From the NCBI GenBank assembly GCA_013398295.1, contig VZSF01001071.1, forward strand, positions 609,829-673,828: a stretch of DNA of 64,000 nucleotides. The letters are read 5' to 3'. Every line of letters begins with the position of its first letter. Position 1 is the first letter of the stretch. Under the pieces are notes generated by a model. That model searched no databases and was not told where the DNA came from. It saw only the letters and a program-made list of their open reading frames with translations. Source of the stretch: Chionis minor (taxonomy: Eukaryota; Chordata; Aves; Charadriiformes; Chionididae). A program made the translations under genes and the position numbers. Below are positions 46,001 through 57,180 of the stretch, in pieces.

Positions 46001-47106
46001 CACAGGGCACCTCAGATGGCACCAGGTGAGTCCTGCACATGGCTGGAGCTGGTAGCATGGACATCTAGGTAGAGGAATCTAAACTGGACCTGGATTCCAA
46101 TCCAAATATTTAAATCACAAAGAAATTTGCAAGCTGTGACTTCTACCTCTGAGTTTTCAGTACAGTTTAATCAATATCAGCTGGGCCTCAAATCAACCCA
46201 GAAGACACTAAGTCAAATACTTTTTATTTGCTTCCTTCCCAAACTGAAAATCAGGTTGGTAAATTGAGCTATTACCTCCCAAGACAAAGACTGAACCGAG
46301 GGTTTTGGCATTTTACCATCCAGGATCCTTCCCAAGTCGTTTGACAAGATGAGCACGTAATAGCAATACAGTCACACTTCATATTTCAGTCACTATAACA
46401 AATCACTGATATTACGTCTTTATAGGTAATTGCTTTAATATTGATGAGTACAACCTGCTTTGCATATACAAAGCTCTTACTGCTTTTACCCATACTTTAT
46501 TCCAGGTAATCATACAAGCAAATCTAAATTAGCTTTTGCTACACTAGTCCTGTCTTCCTCCTCCTACTGCTAACTGTGTAATATCTGTTATTAGTAAGTA
46601 AGATATTGGCTGTAAGGTAGTATCAGGTTTTATGCTCTTAGAAGCCTTAGGCTTTGTGGTGAAATTTTGGTCCCAGTGCTTTGTGCTAGTTACCTTGCTC
46701 CACAATTACCACCCGACAGCAGGGATTAGTTCAGTATTTCAGCACAGTCAAAATCTGGTGGGAGATCTTTTGTGTGTATGTGTTTTTTGGCAAAATATCT
46801 TTCCTCCAGTGACTTTCCATATGTCTGAGGTATGACTCTGACAAGCTCACATAGTAAATCCATTCCTGTCTCGGTCAGGGAGCTTTTAAGGACTTAAAAG
46901 CCCCTGGGAGCAGGCACTGGAACATGCCACAGTGGCCATGCAAAGCCCTGTGAGGATATCCTTAATATGGGCTATGACAAAAATGTACATGAGAAAAAAC
47001 TCAGGCTGGCCCGCAGAAGGACAGACAGCCTTGCATTTAACTGCCTCTGTGACCATGCCTAAAAATCCTTTGAAGTCAGAAAGATGGGCCAAAATATTTA
47101 TGTAGG
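40046..47106. other. Long non-coding stretch, no gene seen
   Basis: No supportable exon or RNA gene in seven kilobases. Open frames reach at most about 128 codons and lack domain signatures. A CA-rich microsatellite is present at 44229-44272. No CR1 or LTR copy was recognised within this interval. Confidence 0.45.
44229..44272. repeat. Degenerate ACACAT/ACACAC microsatellite
   Basis: CACATACACGCACATACACA continues into further ACACA-type units for about 44 bases. It is an imperfect (CA)n run. Confidence 0.8.
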
Positions 47107-47654
47107 AAAACCTCTCTACTCTGCCCTGATGAGGCCACATCTGGAGTACTGTGCTCAGTTCTGGGCTCCCCAGTTCAAGAAAGACAGGGAACTACTGGGA
47201 AGACTCCAACAGAAGGCTACAAAAATGATCAAGGGAATGGAGCACCTCTCTTATGAGGAAAGGCTGAGATACCTGGGTCTTTTTAGCCTGGAGAAGAGAA
47301 GACTGAGAGGGCATCTCATCAATGCTTATAAATATTTGAAAGGAGGGTTGCAAGAGGATGGGTCAGACTCTTTTCAGTGGTGCCCAGTGACAGGACAAGA
47401 GGCAACGGGCACAAATGAGAACACAGGAAATTCCATCTCAACGTAAGGAAAAACTTCTTTTCTTTGAGGGTAGCAGAGCACTGGCACAGGCTGCCCAGAA
47501 AGGTTGTGGAGTCTCCTTCTCTGGAGACATTCCAGACCCCCCTGGACACCATCCTGTCCAACCTGCTGTAGGTGAACCTGCTTTGGTAGGAGGGTTGGAC
47601 TAGATGCTTTCCAGAGGTCCCTTCCAACCCCTACCATTCTGTGATTCTGTGATT
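47107..47654 (+). mobile_element. CR1 LINE 3' fragment, 5'-truncated
   Basis: An open frame to 47446 encodes the last part of CR1 ORF2, with [39 protein letters not shown] and KRRLRG. The 3' UTR follows and ends CCATTCTGTGATTCTGTGAT at 47653, the CR1 terminal 8-mers. It is closely related to the minus-strand copy at 15966-17300, sharing the [20 protein letters not shown] reading, so both come from the same, fairly young subfamily. The sequence before 47107 is not CR1, so the insertion was 5'-truncated. Confidence 0.93.
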
Positions 47655-50600
47655 TGAAGCAGTGGGAGGATTAAAGTGAATGTCTTTTCCCTCAGATAAG
47701 TAAAAAGATAACTAAAAACATATAAAGATGTTGAAGTGCAGTTTGGCTTTAGATGAGACAACTGGGGAAAAAGACCCTATCCTGCTCCCTGAGTGTAGAC
47801 TCATGTTACCCACCAAGAGGTGGAAATGGGAGGCTTCCAGCAGCTGGATGGCCATCGCAGCTGGGATGGACAAGATGAGAACCTACAGTGGCTCTTGTTT
47901 GCCAAAGGCTGAGCTGCTTTAAAAAACCCCATATAGCCCAAAGGAAGAAGAAATAGCCCACTGCCTTTTCTCATTGTACAGCACAAAGGATGTGGTTTTC
48001 TTTTTCACATGTGGACTTGCTGCGGTTGTCTTTGGAGGTTGGAGGACGCCAAACATCCTTGCATAAGGGTGTGGCTGAAGGGCATATGGAAATTTTGGTT
48101 AGTGCAGGATTTTTTTGTTATCTCCATGGCTTATTAGTAAATTTCCTAACTGGTGCCTCACTATTTGCTGTCTAAAAATGGGAATAACTCCTGCTCCACT
48201 TTGAGGTACAGTCTAACAAGCTGCTTTTTTTTTATTTCCCCCCCCCACTCTGGCCCTTTCTTGATGGTGTCCTCTGTTTCTAACAGCTTCCCTCCATATT
48301 TAAGAAACATCTTAGACATTGCAGATCATCTGAACGGCTATAACATTCAGATGGAAAAAAACCCGACAGGGCTTCTTCCTCTCCTCCTCTAATGGCTGTA
48401 TCCTTCCCACTGCATATTTACAAATTTTTCCTCCCTCCTGATTTGTCCCCCCATTTCTCTGTTTTCTCCTCTTGTATCTTCTCTAATGGCAATTGTACCT
48501 TCTCCCAGAGCTTCAGATACTGTTTCTCTGGCCGAGCCTCAAACCCAGCTCAACTTCTGCTTCTCAGCTTTGCATTTAATTCCTTTGACATTTGCTTTTG
48601 TGTGACTGTCCGCCATCCCAACACAGGTTCTTTAAGATGAAGCCCAGATTTTTTCCCTTTGGCCTTTTCTGCATTATCTATCACTGTGGACAACTCCATT
48701 TTCTTCTCTCTGTCTTGTAATCTGGACTCTTTTCTCTTCTTCAACCACACTAAATCTCATCTCATTAAATCTTGTCATTTCTTTTTTAATATAATCAAGA
48801 TCGGTCTTTTCATTGCTGTCTCCAGCCTTAACACCTGATTCATCTTCTGTCCTTGTGGCAATAAATTCCTGTAATAGATGGGTAGCTGGAATGCTGCTAG
48901 AATATTTCACTAGGGGAATAAATCCTGCTCGTCTACATTTTTTGTTCAATCTGAATGATTTGTTGCTACATCATAAACTGACTTTGCTTCATGGGCAAAG
49001 CGAGCTCAGATGTAGTCCTGTTCTGCTTGTTGTTAATTGTATGGCCAGAATACCTATTATTGAACAAAATTTCTCATAGTATCTTGAATTTCCTTTGCTA
49101 CTCCACTGCATGGTCATCTGATCTATTTTCTGGTCCACAGTAATTATTTCATGCCACTCATTATAAGTGAACAAATTAATTTAGCTTATAAGCTCTGACT
49201 CCTCTCGACTAAATACTTTTTCGAATGCACTGTTTCCAGCTTGTGTTCTTCTCTGAGCCACTGACGGGACATGTGTAGACTGGATGGCATAAAGAGAAAG
49301 GTCTTTCTTCTTTACTTGCTAGCCTTACTTGAATGGGAAAGATGATGTTTCCCCTATGCTGCTTCTTTATTTGAGCTCTTTATTTGCACAATCTGTCTCT
49401 CTTCCCCAAGTATTTTGTGCATTGCCAGTTTAAACCTTTACTTATCTAAGACTGTATTGCTCATGCTCAGTGCATTTGCAATGTGTTCATTAGGAGTCAC
49501 CTGGAAGATGTGCCAGTCATCACAAACACCTTTGCTTTTCTGTCATGTTGGTTACAAGCCAATGGACCCTTCAAGTCTTAGAAAACCAAAAATCCCCAAA
49601 TCTTGTAAGTTCACATGTGTGTATGATGTTATATCCTACGGGAAACTGGTAGGGATGCTTCTTTTTAGGTCTAACTCTTCCTCACGGCAAAGAAAATTTC
49701 TTTTTGTAAATACTGGGGTGGATTTTACTGTTTTATACAGCTTGGCCACCTGGGAAATTGCAGTGACAGCAAGGATGGAAGACGCATGCTGCTGCACATC
49801 AATGTGCGTATATATTTAATATATATATACATACACACAGATGTCTGCCCCTGCCAGAGGAATCTCCATCACATCTGAGCAGCGCAGGGCCCATGACAAA
49901 ACCTGAATGTGTCTGATTCCTCCCAGCAGAGGTCAGTGGTATCTTAGTTGCCAAAATCGCTCACTGCATCCAGTCCAGTGCACACAAAACCCCGCACTGG
50001 GAAAAGGCGCCCTGCAGAGAGTTGGCTCAGGCAAATTTTTACACCCACTGCTGGGAAATTTCATATCGATTTCTCAGTTTAGGGCCATAAGCACTTTGCA
50101 TATACAATACTGCCTTGTTTTTTTACTGAGAGGTGTACTGCACTTTTCATTTTAGTAAATAACAGTTGTGGCTTACAGCAGCTTCCTTTTCTCATTGGTT
50201 CTTTTTCCCCTTTAAATCGTGTTGTAATTATCACTTTGGCCATTGTGAGCAATTTAACATAAAATTAAGAATTCTCCGAACAGTTTTATTTGCTACTGAG
50301 AATGCATAATCTATTAAAAACTGTTTCATTTCATGTTTTCTTTTATCTTGTGCTGAAGATGAGTACTATGTAAAATTCACTCTCTCTTTCATAGTTTTTC
50401 CCCTATCTTTATGCCTTTCCCCTCCTCCAGGATTCATGCTGCCAATATAAAGTGTTTCTCAGACATAAGAGGCTAGAGACCTTGTTTAATAAACTGCATT
50501 GCAGAAGATAATTGTGTATTGTATTTTTTAACATTTTTTTCCTTCTATGTGAAAAGTATTGCAAGCTTTGTTTCACATTAGTTTTCAGTTCAGCCCAACC

Positions 50601-53119
50601 ACCAGCTCTACAACGGAAACAACGAGGTACGTGAAAGGGAACAAATTTCTAATTAGAGCTTAGTTTGCCTCTGTTAATTTATTTCAGATTTACCAACCTT
50701 GAACCACTTGACATATGACAATGACACTCTTGTAATTCACAGTTACTCTTCATTTAAACAGCAATAAAAGAGATGCAGAGCATTTCATAGAGATTAATGA
50801 CCCCCTGGAGACCTGCTGACCTAAGGCCAAGGCCCAATAACCTTGATTAATCATAAATTCCCAAACAACCACTTTGGCCAGAGTTCATCATTGCTACTGG
50901 AAGCTGAAAAGCATGGAACAAAATGTAAGATATCTGTTTTCTCCCAACTGCCAGGTTCTGTGATGTGCATGCCCTAAATTGCCCTGGAAATCCTGAGCAC
51001 TGCCAGGGAACTGACTTTCCTCGTGTTAACTCACCATGTTTCGTTTTTATATCCTAACTACCCCATTTCTCTAATTTAGAGAATAAGTTACAGTACCTTG
51101 TAAGATTATTTTGTCCACAGTCTTTAACACATCTTTCTAGTGGCAATATAAGGTACATGTATTGAAACGTGCTACAGACTTAACATTAAAACCAAAAACG
51201 CTGAAGTCTAATCACATATGGGCTTTCTGCTTTCCTTCTGACGTTTTTTTTGTGTGGTGCCAGAGCTTCGATAGATGAGCCATCCTCCCTGAAGTAATGA
51301 GGAGACCCCAATTCAGAGCAGCCCAGGGCAGGGCCAACCCTTGGGGACCGGAGAAGTGATGCTCACAGCTGTCTCATGGTACACGGAGCAACCTCCAAAT
51401 CACTGATGCCATCAGAGCCACGAGGGAATCTAAACATTTCCTTATAATAGAGATATCAATAACTCAATGGCTTTGGTTTATCAGGAAAAAATAATGGAAA
51501 ACATCCTCAGTCACTCTTAGAATAAGGGAGCAGCACAAGCTCAGGATTGTATTGTGGCATGGACCATGCTGATTTTGGTAGGGACAGTGCTTGTGATGTT
51601 AGACCTAAACCAAGTGGAAGATCACTTCTATGGAATCTTATGTCCCAAAACTCTTCTGTGCTTGGCCCAGCCAAGGCCCTTCCCAGCTCAGAGGCTTCTG
51701 AGGAGCTGGTGAAGGAGGAAATTCCCACCAGCAAGCTCCCTCACTTGCTGTTTATCACAAGCCTTCCTCCCAGTCCTGCTGCAACCAAGGGAGAAGCAGA
51801 CACCAACCAAAGGGAAAGAAGCTTTCAGCACTGCATGAAGGAGCTGGAGAGCTGCTGGAAGAGCAGGGAGGTGGCTGGGCAAAACCTATCGAGCCCAAGG
51901 AGGAGCTAAGGGGCAAAGGCCTGATGAGGGGGAGGGTGTGTAATGCCATTATTTTTGGAGCATGCTTTAGGGGGAGATGAGACTAAGAAATTATGAGGCA
52001 TGCAGGGAGGCACAGGAGAAGGTGAAGGATGCTGCAAAAATGGACAATTTTCTAACATCGTTTATTTGGCACTGTTGCAGTGTTCTTGAGGTATCCCATA
52101 TTTTATCACAAACTTGCAGCCTGTCAAGGAAAAGAAAATGTGGGTCAAGTGGAAAGAAAAGACATACCTTTAATATCTTCACAGTAAGATCTACTGGCCT
52201 TTGGTGCCAAAACCACAAGAAGGAGTAAATGTGCAGTCATATTTAAATGTTTCTCCTCAGATATACTAATTTACCAGACGCAGACTTAATTTTGTGTAAT
52301 CTCTCCTGCATCTGTTTCTGACTACTGAAGGATCACAGAAGTTGCAGCTGGAAGATTTAACCAGATAATCCACCTGAGCATTACTGCAGAGCGCTCCCCT
52401 CCAACATTTGCTAGCGCCATGTTAATCCTAATGGCACACATCCCAAGGAACTCTGAGCAATGTATCTTGTCATCAAGATACTCTTTTCTCTCACTTGGCC
52501 CACAGTTTCATCTTCTTCATTGTTACAAGCTTGGGCTAGGATAAAAATTCAACAGAGATGTTTGAAAACTCAACAAATTTCAGCAACGATTAAAGACTGA
52601 TGGACAGAGACACCTTCATCCCAAACACTGGGCTCTCCAAGGTGGTCCAGTAGTGTATTGGGTGAAGTTCAGCCACTTTCAGTTTATGCTACCGAGCTGT
52701 AAGAGCAGTGAAAAGATTACTCTCTTATCAAAACTTCATCTAGGTTTCTTACCTGCATGACTTCTGTTAGAAAGCAGGGCACTATTCCTGTGATTTAATA
52801 CACCTGCTTGAAAAAACACACCAGATGAAAGATTACAGCAAAATTTCTCTCCATGCTATCTTTTCTGACTGTTTCCTAATACTTCAGAAAGTAAACAGCA
52901 GCATTTTTTTAAAACTGCTCAGCCAATAACTATGTGTTTTCTTCATATAATTTTCCCATCATAAATATACTGGCAGTACAGCATAAATCAGAGAAGGATG
53001 AGTTGTCAAAAAATACCTAAAAATAGGGCTCTCAATTACCTGCAGTTTATTACAGTCACAACTCTACCACTTTTTGGTTGTTTTTCTGCAAATATTTTTA
53101 CGGGGTTTTCTGCTTGTGT

Positions 53120-53155
53120 GGATGGATGAGTAGATGGATGGATGAGTAGACAGAT
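53120..53155. repeat. GGATGGATGAGTAGA microsatellite
   Basis: Two near-identical units containing GATGGATGAGTAGA lie in tandem. It is a short tetranucleotide-derived repeat. Confidence 0.75.
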
Positions 53156-53415
53156 GTCTGGACAGGGAATTTTATTCAAGCAAACAGGGATTCGGCATGT
53201 GAACAAGTATATTCATGCCAGAATTGCTTTCTTGCCTATCATGGAGACATAGAAATAAATATAGGTACATATGCAATTATTGGCAGAAATGTGAGACAAA
53301 AATGAAGGGAGTATCTTTCAGACTGATAGCATTTCTGCTTTGTCAGGAGGGAAAACAGCTATTTAAAAACTGGAACCAGCATACCAGGGAAACATAACAG
53401 CCTTTGTTGTGGGGG

Positions 53416-53433
53416 AAAAAAAAAAAAAAAAAA
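53416..53433. repeat. Poly(A) run, A18
   Basis: Eighteen consecutive A residues follow GGGGG. No retrogene or SINE body is recognisable upstream. Confidence 0.9.
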
Positions 53434-54995
53434 GAAGAAAACATTGTTAAATGCTTTGATTTTTCCTAGGCTTATTTTTCAGCTGTCTGTATCTTTAGCT
53501 GCCGGGCAAACCCAAGCACCAACATGATGACTGGTCCTCCGGAGACCGGGGAGAGAGGAGGCTGCACCTGTAGTGATCCCGATGGGAAGAGCTGGTGATC
53601 CACATAACAGCGTGGCTGTGTAGGCAGGCTGCACGTATCGGCTGGCTGCCCATCTCCATCAGTACAGGACAAACTCAGCCAGGTCATTGCAGAGGATCCT
53701 GCGGGCACCTCCCCCTCAGTACTGCGATTATGCCACCTGCATGGCCTTGCCTTTATCTAACACTGCAGCAACAAGTTCTCATGTGAGCAGCCTGTCTGGA
53801 TAGGGGAAGCGATGAAGGGAGTTGTTTGCTTGTAAGAAAATCCTGGAATAGCTTGAATGACCAAAACGGGGTAACCTTTTCTACGGATGGGTTGTGCACG
53901 CTGTGCTGTGCCCTGATGGGAGGCCAGTTTGATGCTGCACAACTTGGGGTTCCCCGCATCGGAGGGATGTTTGGTTATCTATACTATTCTTTCTTTCTTT
54001 CTACTATTAGGCCTAATAAATAGCATTTTAAGTGACACTTTGCAGAGTTCTGAGTGGTTTTCTTACTGGGAACAGAACAAACCAGCTAACGTGCAGGACC
54101 GAGTGCTGCACAAAGAAACCATCATACACACACTTTGACAAATGCACCATGCCAGGGTGAAAGGGGCAGGGGATGAGGGCAGCTGCCTTTGCTGAGAGGT
54201 GGGCTTGGCTGCATGACTGCAGCCGTGAAGAGCAGGGAAACTAAGATCTGGGTTGAGCAGATCGCTTTACCAGTGCTGGTCAGGTCATGTCCCAGCAGCT
54301 GTTCCCCTCTTCACCGTCCACCCGCTGCACTTGGGAGCAAGAAATTCTTCATCCTCTTAAGTGTGTGTAAAATATATATTGGCATTGCCCTCTGCTGGTT
54401 AGTGCTGGCCCCATCACGAGGGTTTACTCCAATGAACACCCACGGACCTACAAAGCGCCCCTGTGCTCCCTGCCCCCTGCCTCAAAACTGGGCAGATCGA
54501 ATGTGGGTGGCTACCACAGCTGCCACCAGGAACTCCGTGGAGAATATCGCCCTCTGCATTTTATTCATTTATTCATTTATTTTTCTGTATTTTCTTATTT
54601 CTTCTAAGGGACATATTTTCAAATTTATTCACGGTTCACATTTGTTTGATCTGCCTGGGATGGCTCCTCAAGGGATGGAGCTGGCTGCTCCCAGCAATCA
54701 CTTGGTGCCATACGGGGAATCTGGGCTGTGCCTGTAAGTTTGGTTAAGGGTGTTGTTTCCATTCCCTGTTGTGATGAGCACAGCGCTACTCATCAGGAAA
54801 ATGGCTTGCAGATTGACAGAGGGAGGGGGATGATTGCCCCTCTAGGAGGAAATAGAACAAGAAGATCTAGGAGATTTAGAAAACTAAAACATAATTGAAT
54901 AGGCCTCAGTTTAAACCGCCATGTTCCCATACTGTAAGTGCTTGTGTGCAGACATGCATCAGAATTAGTGGAGAAATGGTTAGACCTTGTTATTC

Positions 54996-55122
54996 CTCTT
55001 CTCTTCTCTTCTCTTCTCTTCTCTTCTCTTCTCTTCTCTTCTCTTCTCTTCTCTTCTCTTCTCTTCTCTTCTCTTCTCTTCTCTTCTCTTCTCTTTTCTC
55101 TTCTCTTCTCTTCTCTTCTCTC
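54996..55122. repeat. (CTCTT)n pentanucleotide microsatellite
   Basis: About 25 tandem units of CTCTT/TTCTC run for some 127 bases with one interruption near 55094 (CTCTTTTCTC). The plus strand is pure pyrimidine. The three Ser/Leu/Phe-rich open frames across it are artefacts of the repeat. Confidence 0.97.
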
Positions 55123-56067
55123 TATTCATACTGTTTATTTATACCTATTTATTAATATTATATTATTTATATGTATACTTGTTTACAGTATTTTATGTAT
55201 GCTATTTATGCTATTTATACTTACTACTTATATTTTATCATATTTATTTAATATTATTATCTTATATTTTTTCTGGCAGGGCTGGGAGGAAATTTTCTGA
55301 GAGCCCTGTCTTGGCTGTACCCAGCAAAGTCTGAGCTGGTTAACATGGCCAGAGCTAATACCAGTGTATCCACTTCCATTCAGTCACTTAAAATGCTCAT
55401 GGACACGGAATAGATAAGGACCAAAACCACATTTTGAGTGAAACAAAAAATGAAGGGGTACACGCCTGCATTATTTTCTCAGCCTCCCCACACAACCCGA
55501 ACAGGGTGATGAGGGCCCCAACACAAATATTTTCTGAACAGAACTCCCCCAACAAAGTGGCAAAGCCAAAACTGAAGTGCACTGGGTAAAACTCAAAATG
55601 CAAACATAATAGCAGCTGCAATGAGTATTACGCAAGTTGTACCAGCCTGTGGGGCTCTGCGACACTGCAAAACTGGCAAGTGCAGAAGGTAGTCAGCAAA
55701 TAAGGATAATGGGGAGGAACAAAAGGGGACATGCCTTGTGGTCTGCATTCAAGGCTTCACACACGTGCAGGGTAGCTCAGGGCAGGTCTCCTCTGTACTC
55801 ATGTACCGAGCAAAAATGTATTCGTAGGGATGCACTTACGTCAGGGAACACAGCTTTGCACCAGGATAACTGCCTGCATGCTCTTGGATTGAACTAGTTC
55901 ATTTGTATCTTAAGGGAGGGGATCCTTTGATGCCCAAAACGATACTGAGGTTCAATTTTCTTAACCTGCCAAGAGTTTTTCTTCAGACACTGGTAGAGAC
56001 CATCAAGGAAGGCCCTGAAAAGTTAAAAAAGCAGCAGCTGGTGCAATATCTGTCCAGGCTTGTGTTC

Positions 56068-57180
56068 ATAGAATCATAGAATACCAGGTTGGAAGGTACC
56101 TCAAGGACTCTCTGGTCTAACCTTTCTTGGCAAAGGACAGTCTAAATGAGATGACCCAGCACCCTGACCAGCTGAATCTTAAAAGTGTCCAATATTTGGA
56201 AATCCACTACTTCCCAGAGGAGATTATTTCGATGGCTGATAGTTCTCATTGTGAAAAATTTTCCTCTTGTGTCCAATTGGAATATCCCCAGGAGTAACTT
56301 GTACCCATTACCCTTCATCTTTTCCACGTGACTCCTTGTAAAAAGGGAGTCTGCATCTTCTTTGTAGCCACCCTTTAAATACCAGAACATGGTGATAAGG
56401 TGTCCCCTAAGCCTTCTTTTCTTAAGGCCCAGTTCTCACAGCCTTGCCTCACATGGCAGGCTTCCCAGTCCTTTGATCACCTTTGTGGCCGTTCTCTGGA
56501 CTCTCTCCAGCCTGTCCATGTGTTTTTGTACAGGGGGGACCAAAACTGAACACAATATTTCAGGTGTGGCCTGACGAGCGCTGAGTCAAGTGGGATAATG
56601 ACTTCTTTGTCTCTGCTGGTGATGCCCTTGTTGATGCAACCCAGCATCCTGGATTGTATTTTCCCAGGTACAACGCCTTACACTTGTTCTTGATGAACTT
56701 TATATAGTTCTTGTTAGACCACTCTTCTAGCCTATCCAGGACTTAGAATCATAGAATCATAGAATCACTTGGGTTGGAAGACACCTTCAAGATCATCAAG
56801 TCCAACCATAAACCTATGCCAAAACCACCCCTAAACCATGTCCCTCAGCACCACGTCTACCCGTCTTTTAAATACCTCCAGGGATGGCAATGCCACCACC
56901 TCCCTGGGCAGCCTGTCCTACCCAGGACTTCCTAGAGGGAGGCTCTTCTTTCTGAACTGTGCACTTCCCCATTCAGTTTGGTATCATCAGCAAACTTTGT
57001 TAGGGTACACTTGATCGCATCATCCAGATGACTTATGAAGATATTAAACAGCGTTGGGCCCAGTATCGATCCCTGGGGGACCCTGCTTGTGACAGGTTGC
57101 CAGTTTGAAAAGGAGCTATTTACCACCCCCCTCTGGGTGTGGCCTGTGTTAAATCTGTCTCTTTTGATCGCAGGATTTAG
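56068..57180 (-). mobile_element. CR1 LINE, 5'-truncated, interrupted by a nested CR1
   Basis: The minus-strand 3' end is at 56068 (CATAGAATCATAGAATACCA on plus). Reading inward are the 3' UTR, the ORF2 C-terminus and, beyond the nested insertion at 56745-56917, the RT core. The 56932-57201 frame encodes [40 protein letters not shown] and adjoining residues, with both catalytic aspartates (56978-56997). The frame is broken between the RT core and the C-terminus. The 5' truncation lies near 57180. Confidence 0.92.
56745..56917 (-). mobile_element. Nested CR1 3' end with 13-bp target-site duplication
   Basis: A second CR1 3' terminus (AGAATCATAGAATCATAGAA, continuing to TCCAACCATAAACC and CTAAACCATGTCCCTCAGCA) interrupts the older CR1 RT region. 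It is flanked by CTATCCAGGACTT (56732-56744) and CTACCCAGGACTT (56918-56930), a 13-bp direct repeat with one mismatch. The host CR1 resumes straight after the second copy. The nested element keeps only about 173 bp of 3' UTR and belongs to the same subfamily type as the copies at 39049 and 4930. Confidence 0.92.

Larger units (their letters stand above)
47655..56067. other. Long non-coding stretch, no gene seen
   Basis: No exon could be supported. Frames such as 49415-49819 (134 codons) and 54189-54737 (182 codons) have no domain signature. Embedded simple repeats are a TA/CA run at about 49810-49842, a GGAT-type run at about 53120-53155, an A18 run at 53416-53433 and a long pentanucleotide microsatellite at 54996-55122, followed by about 150 bases of very AT-rich sequence. 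Confidence 0.45.

Noticed and set aside
54189..54737. 182-codon open frame as a gene
   Set aside because: It has no domain-like composition, no flanking splice signals that I could support, overlapping alternative frames, and low-complexity TTCATTTATT sequence inside it.
54895..55334. Leu/Ser/Phe-rich membrane-like proteins
   Set aside because: They arise entirely from translating the (CTCTT)n microsatellite and the AT-rich block in three frames.
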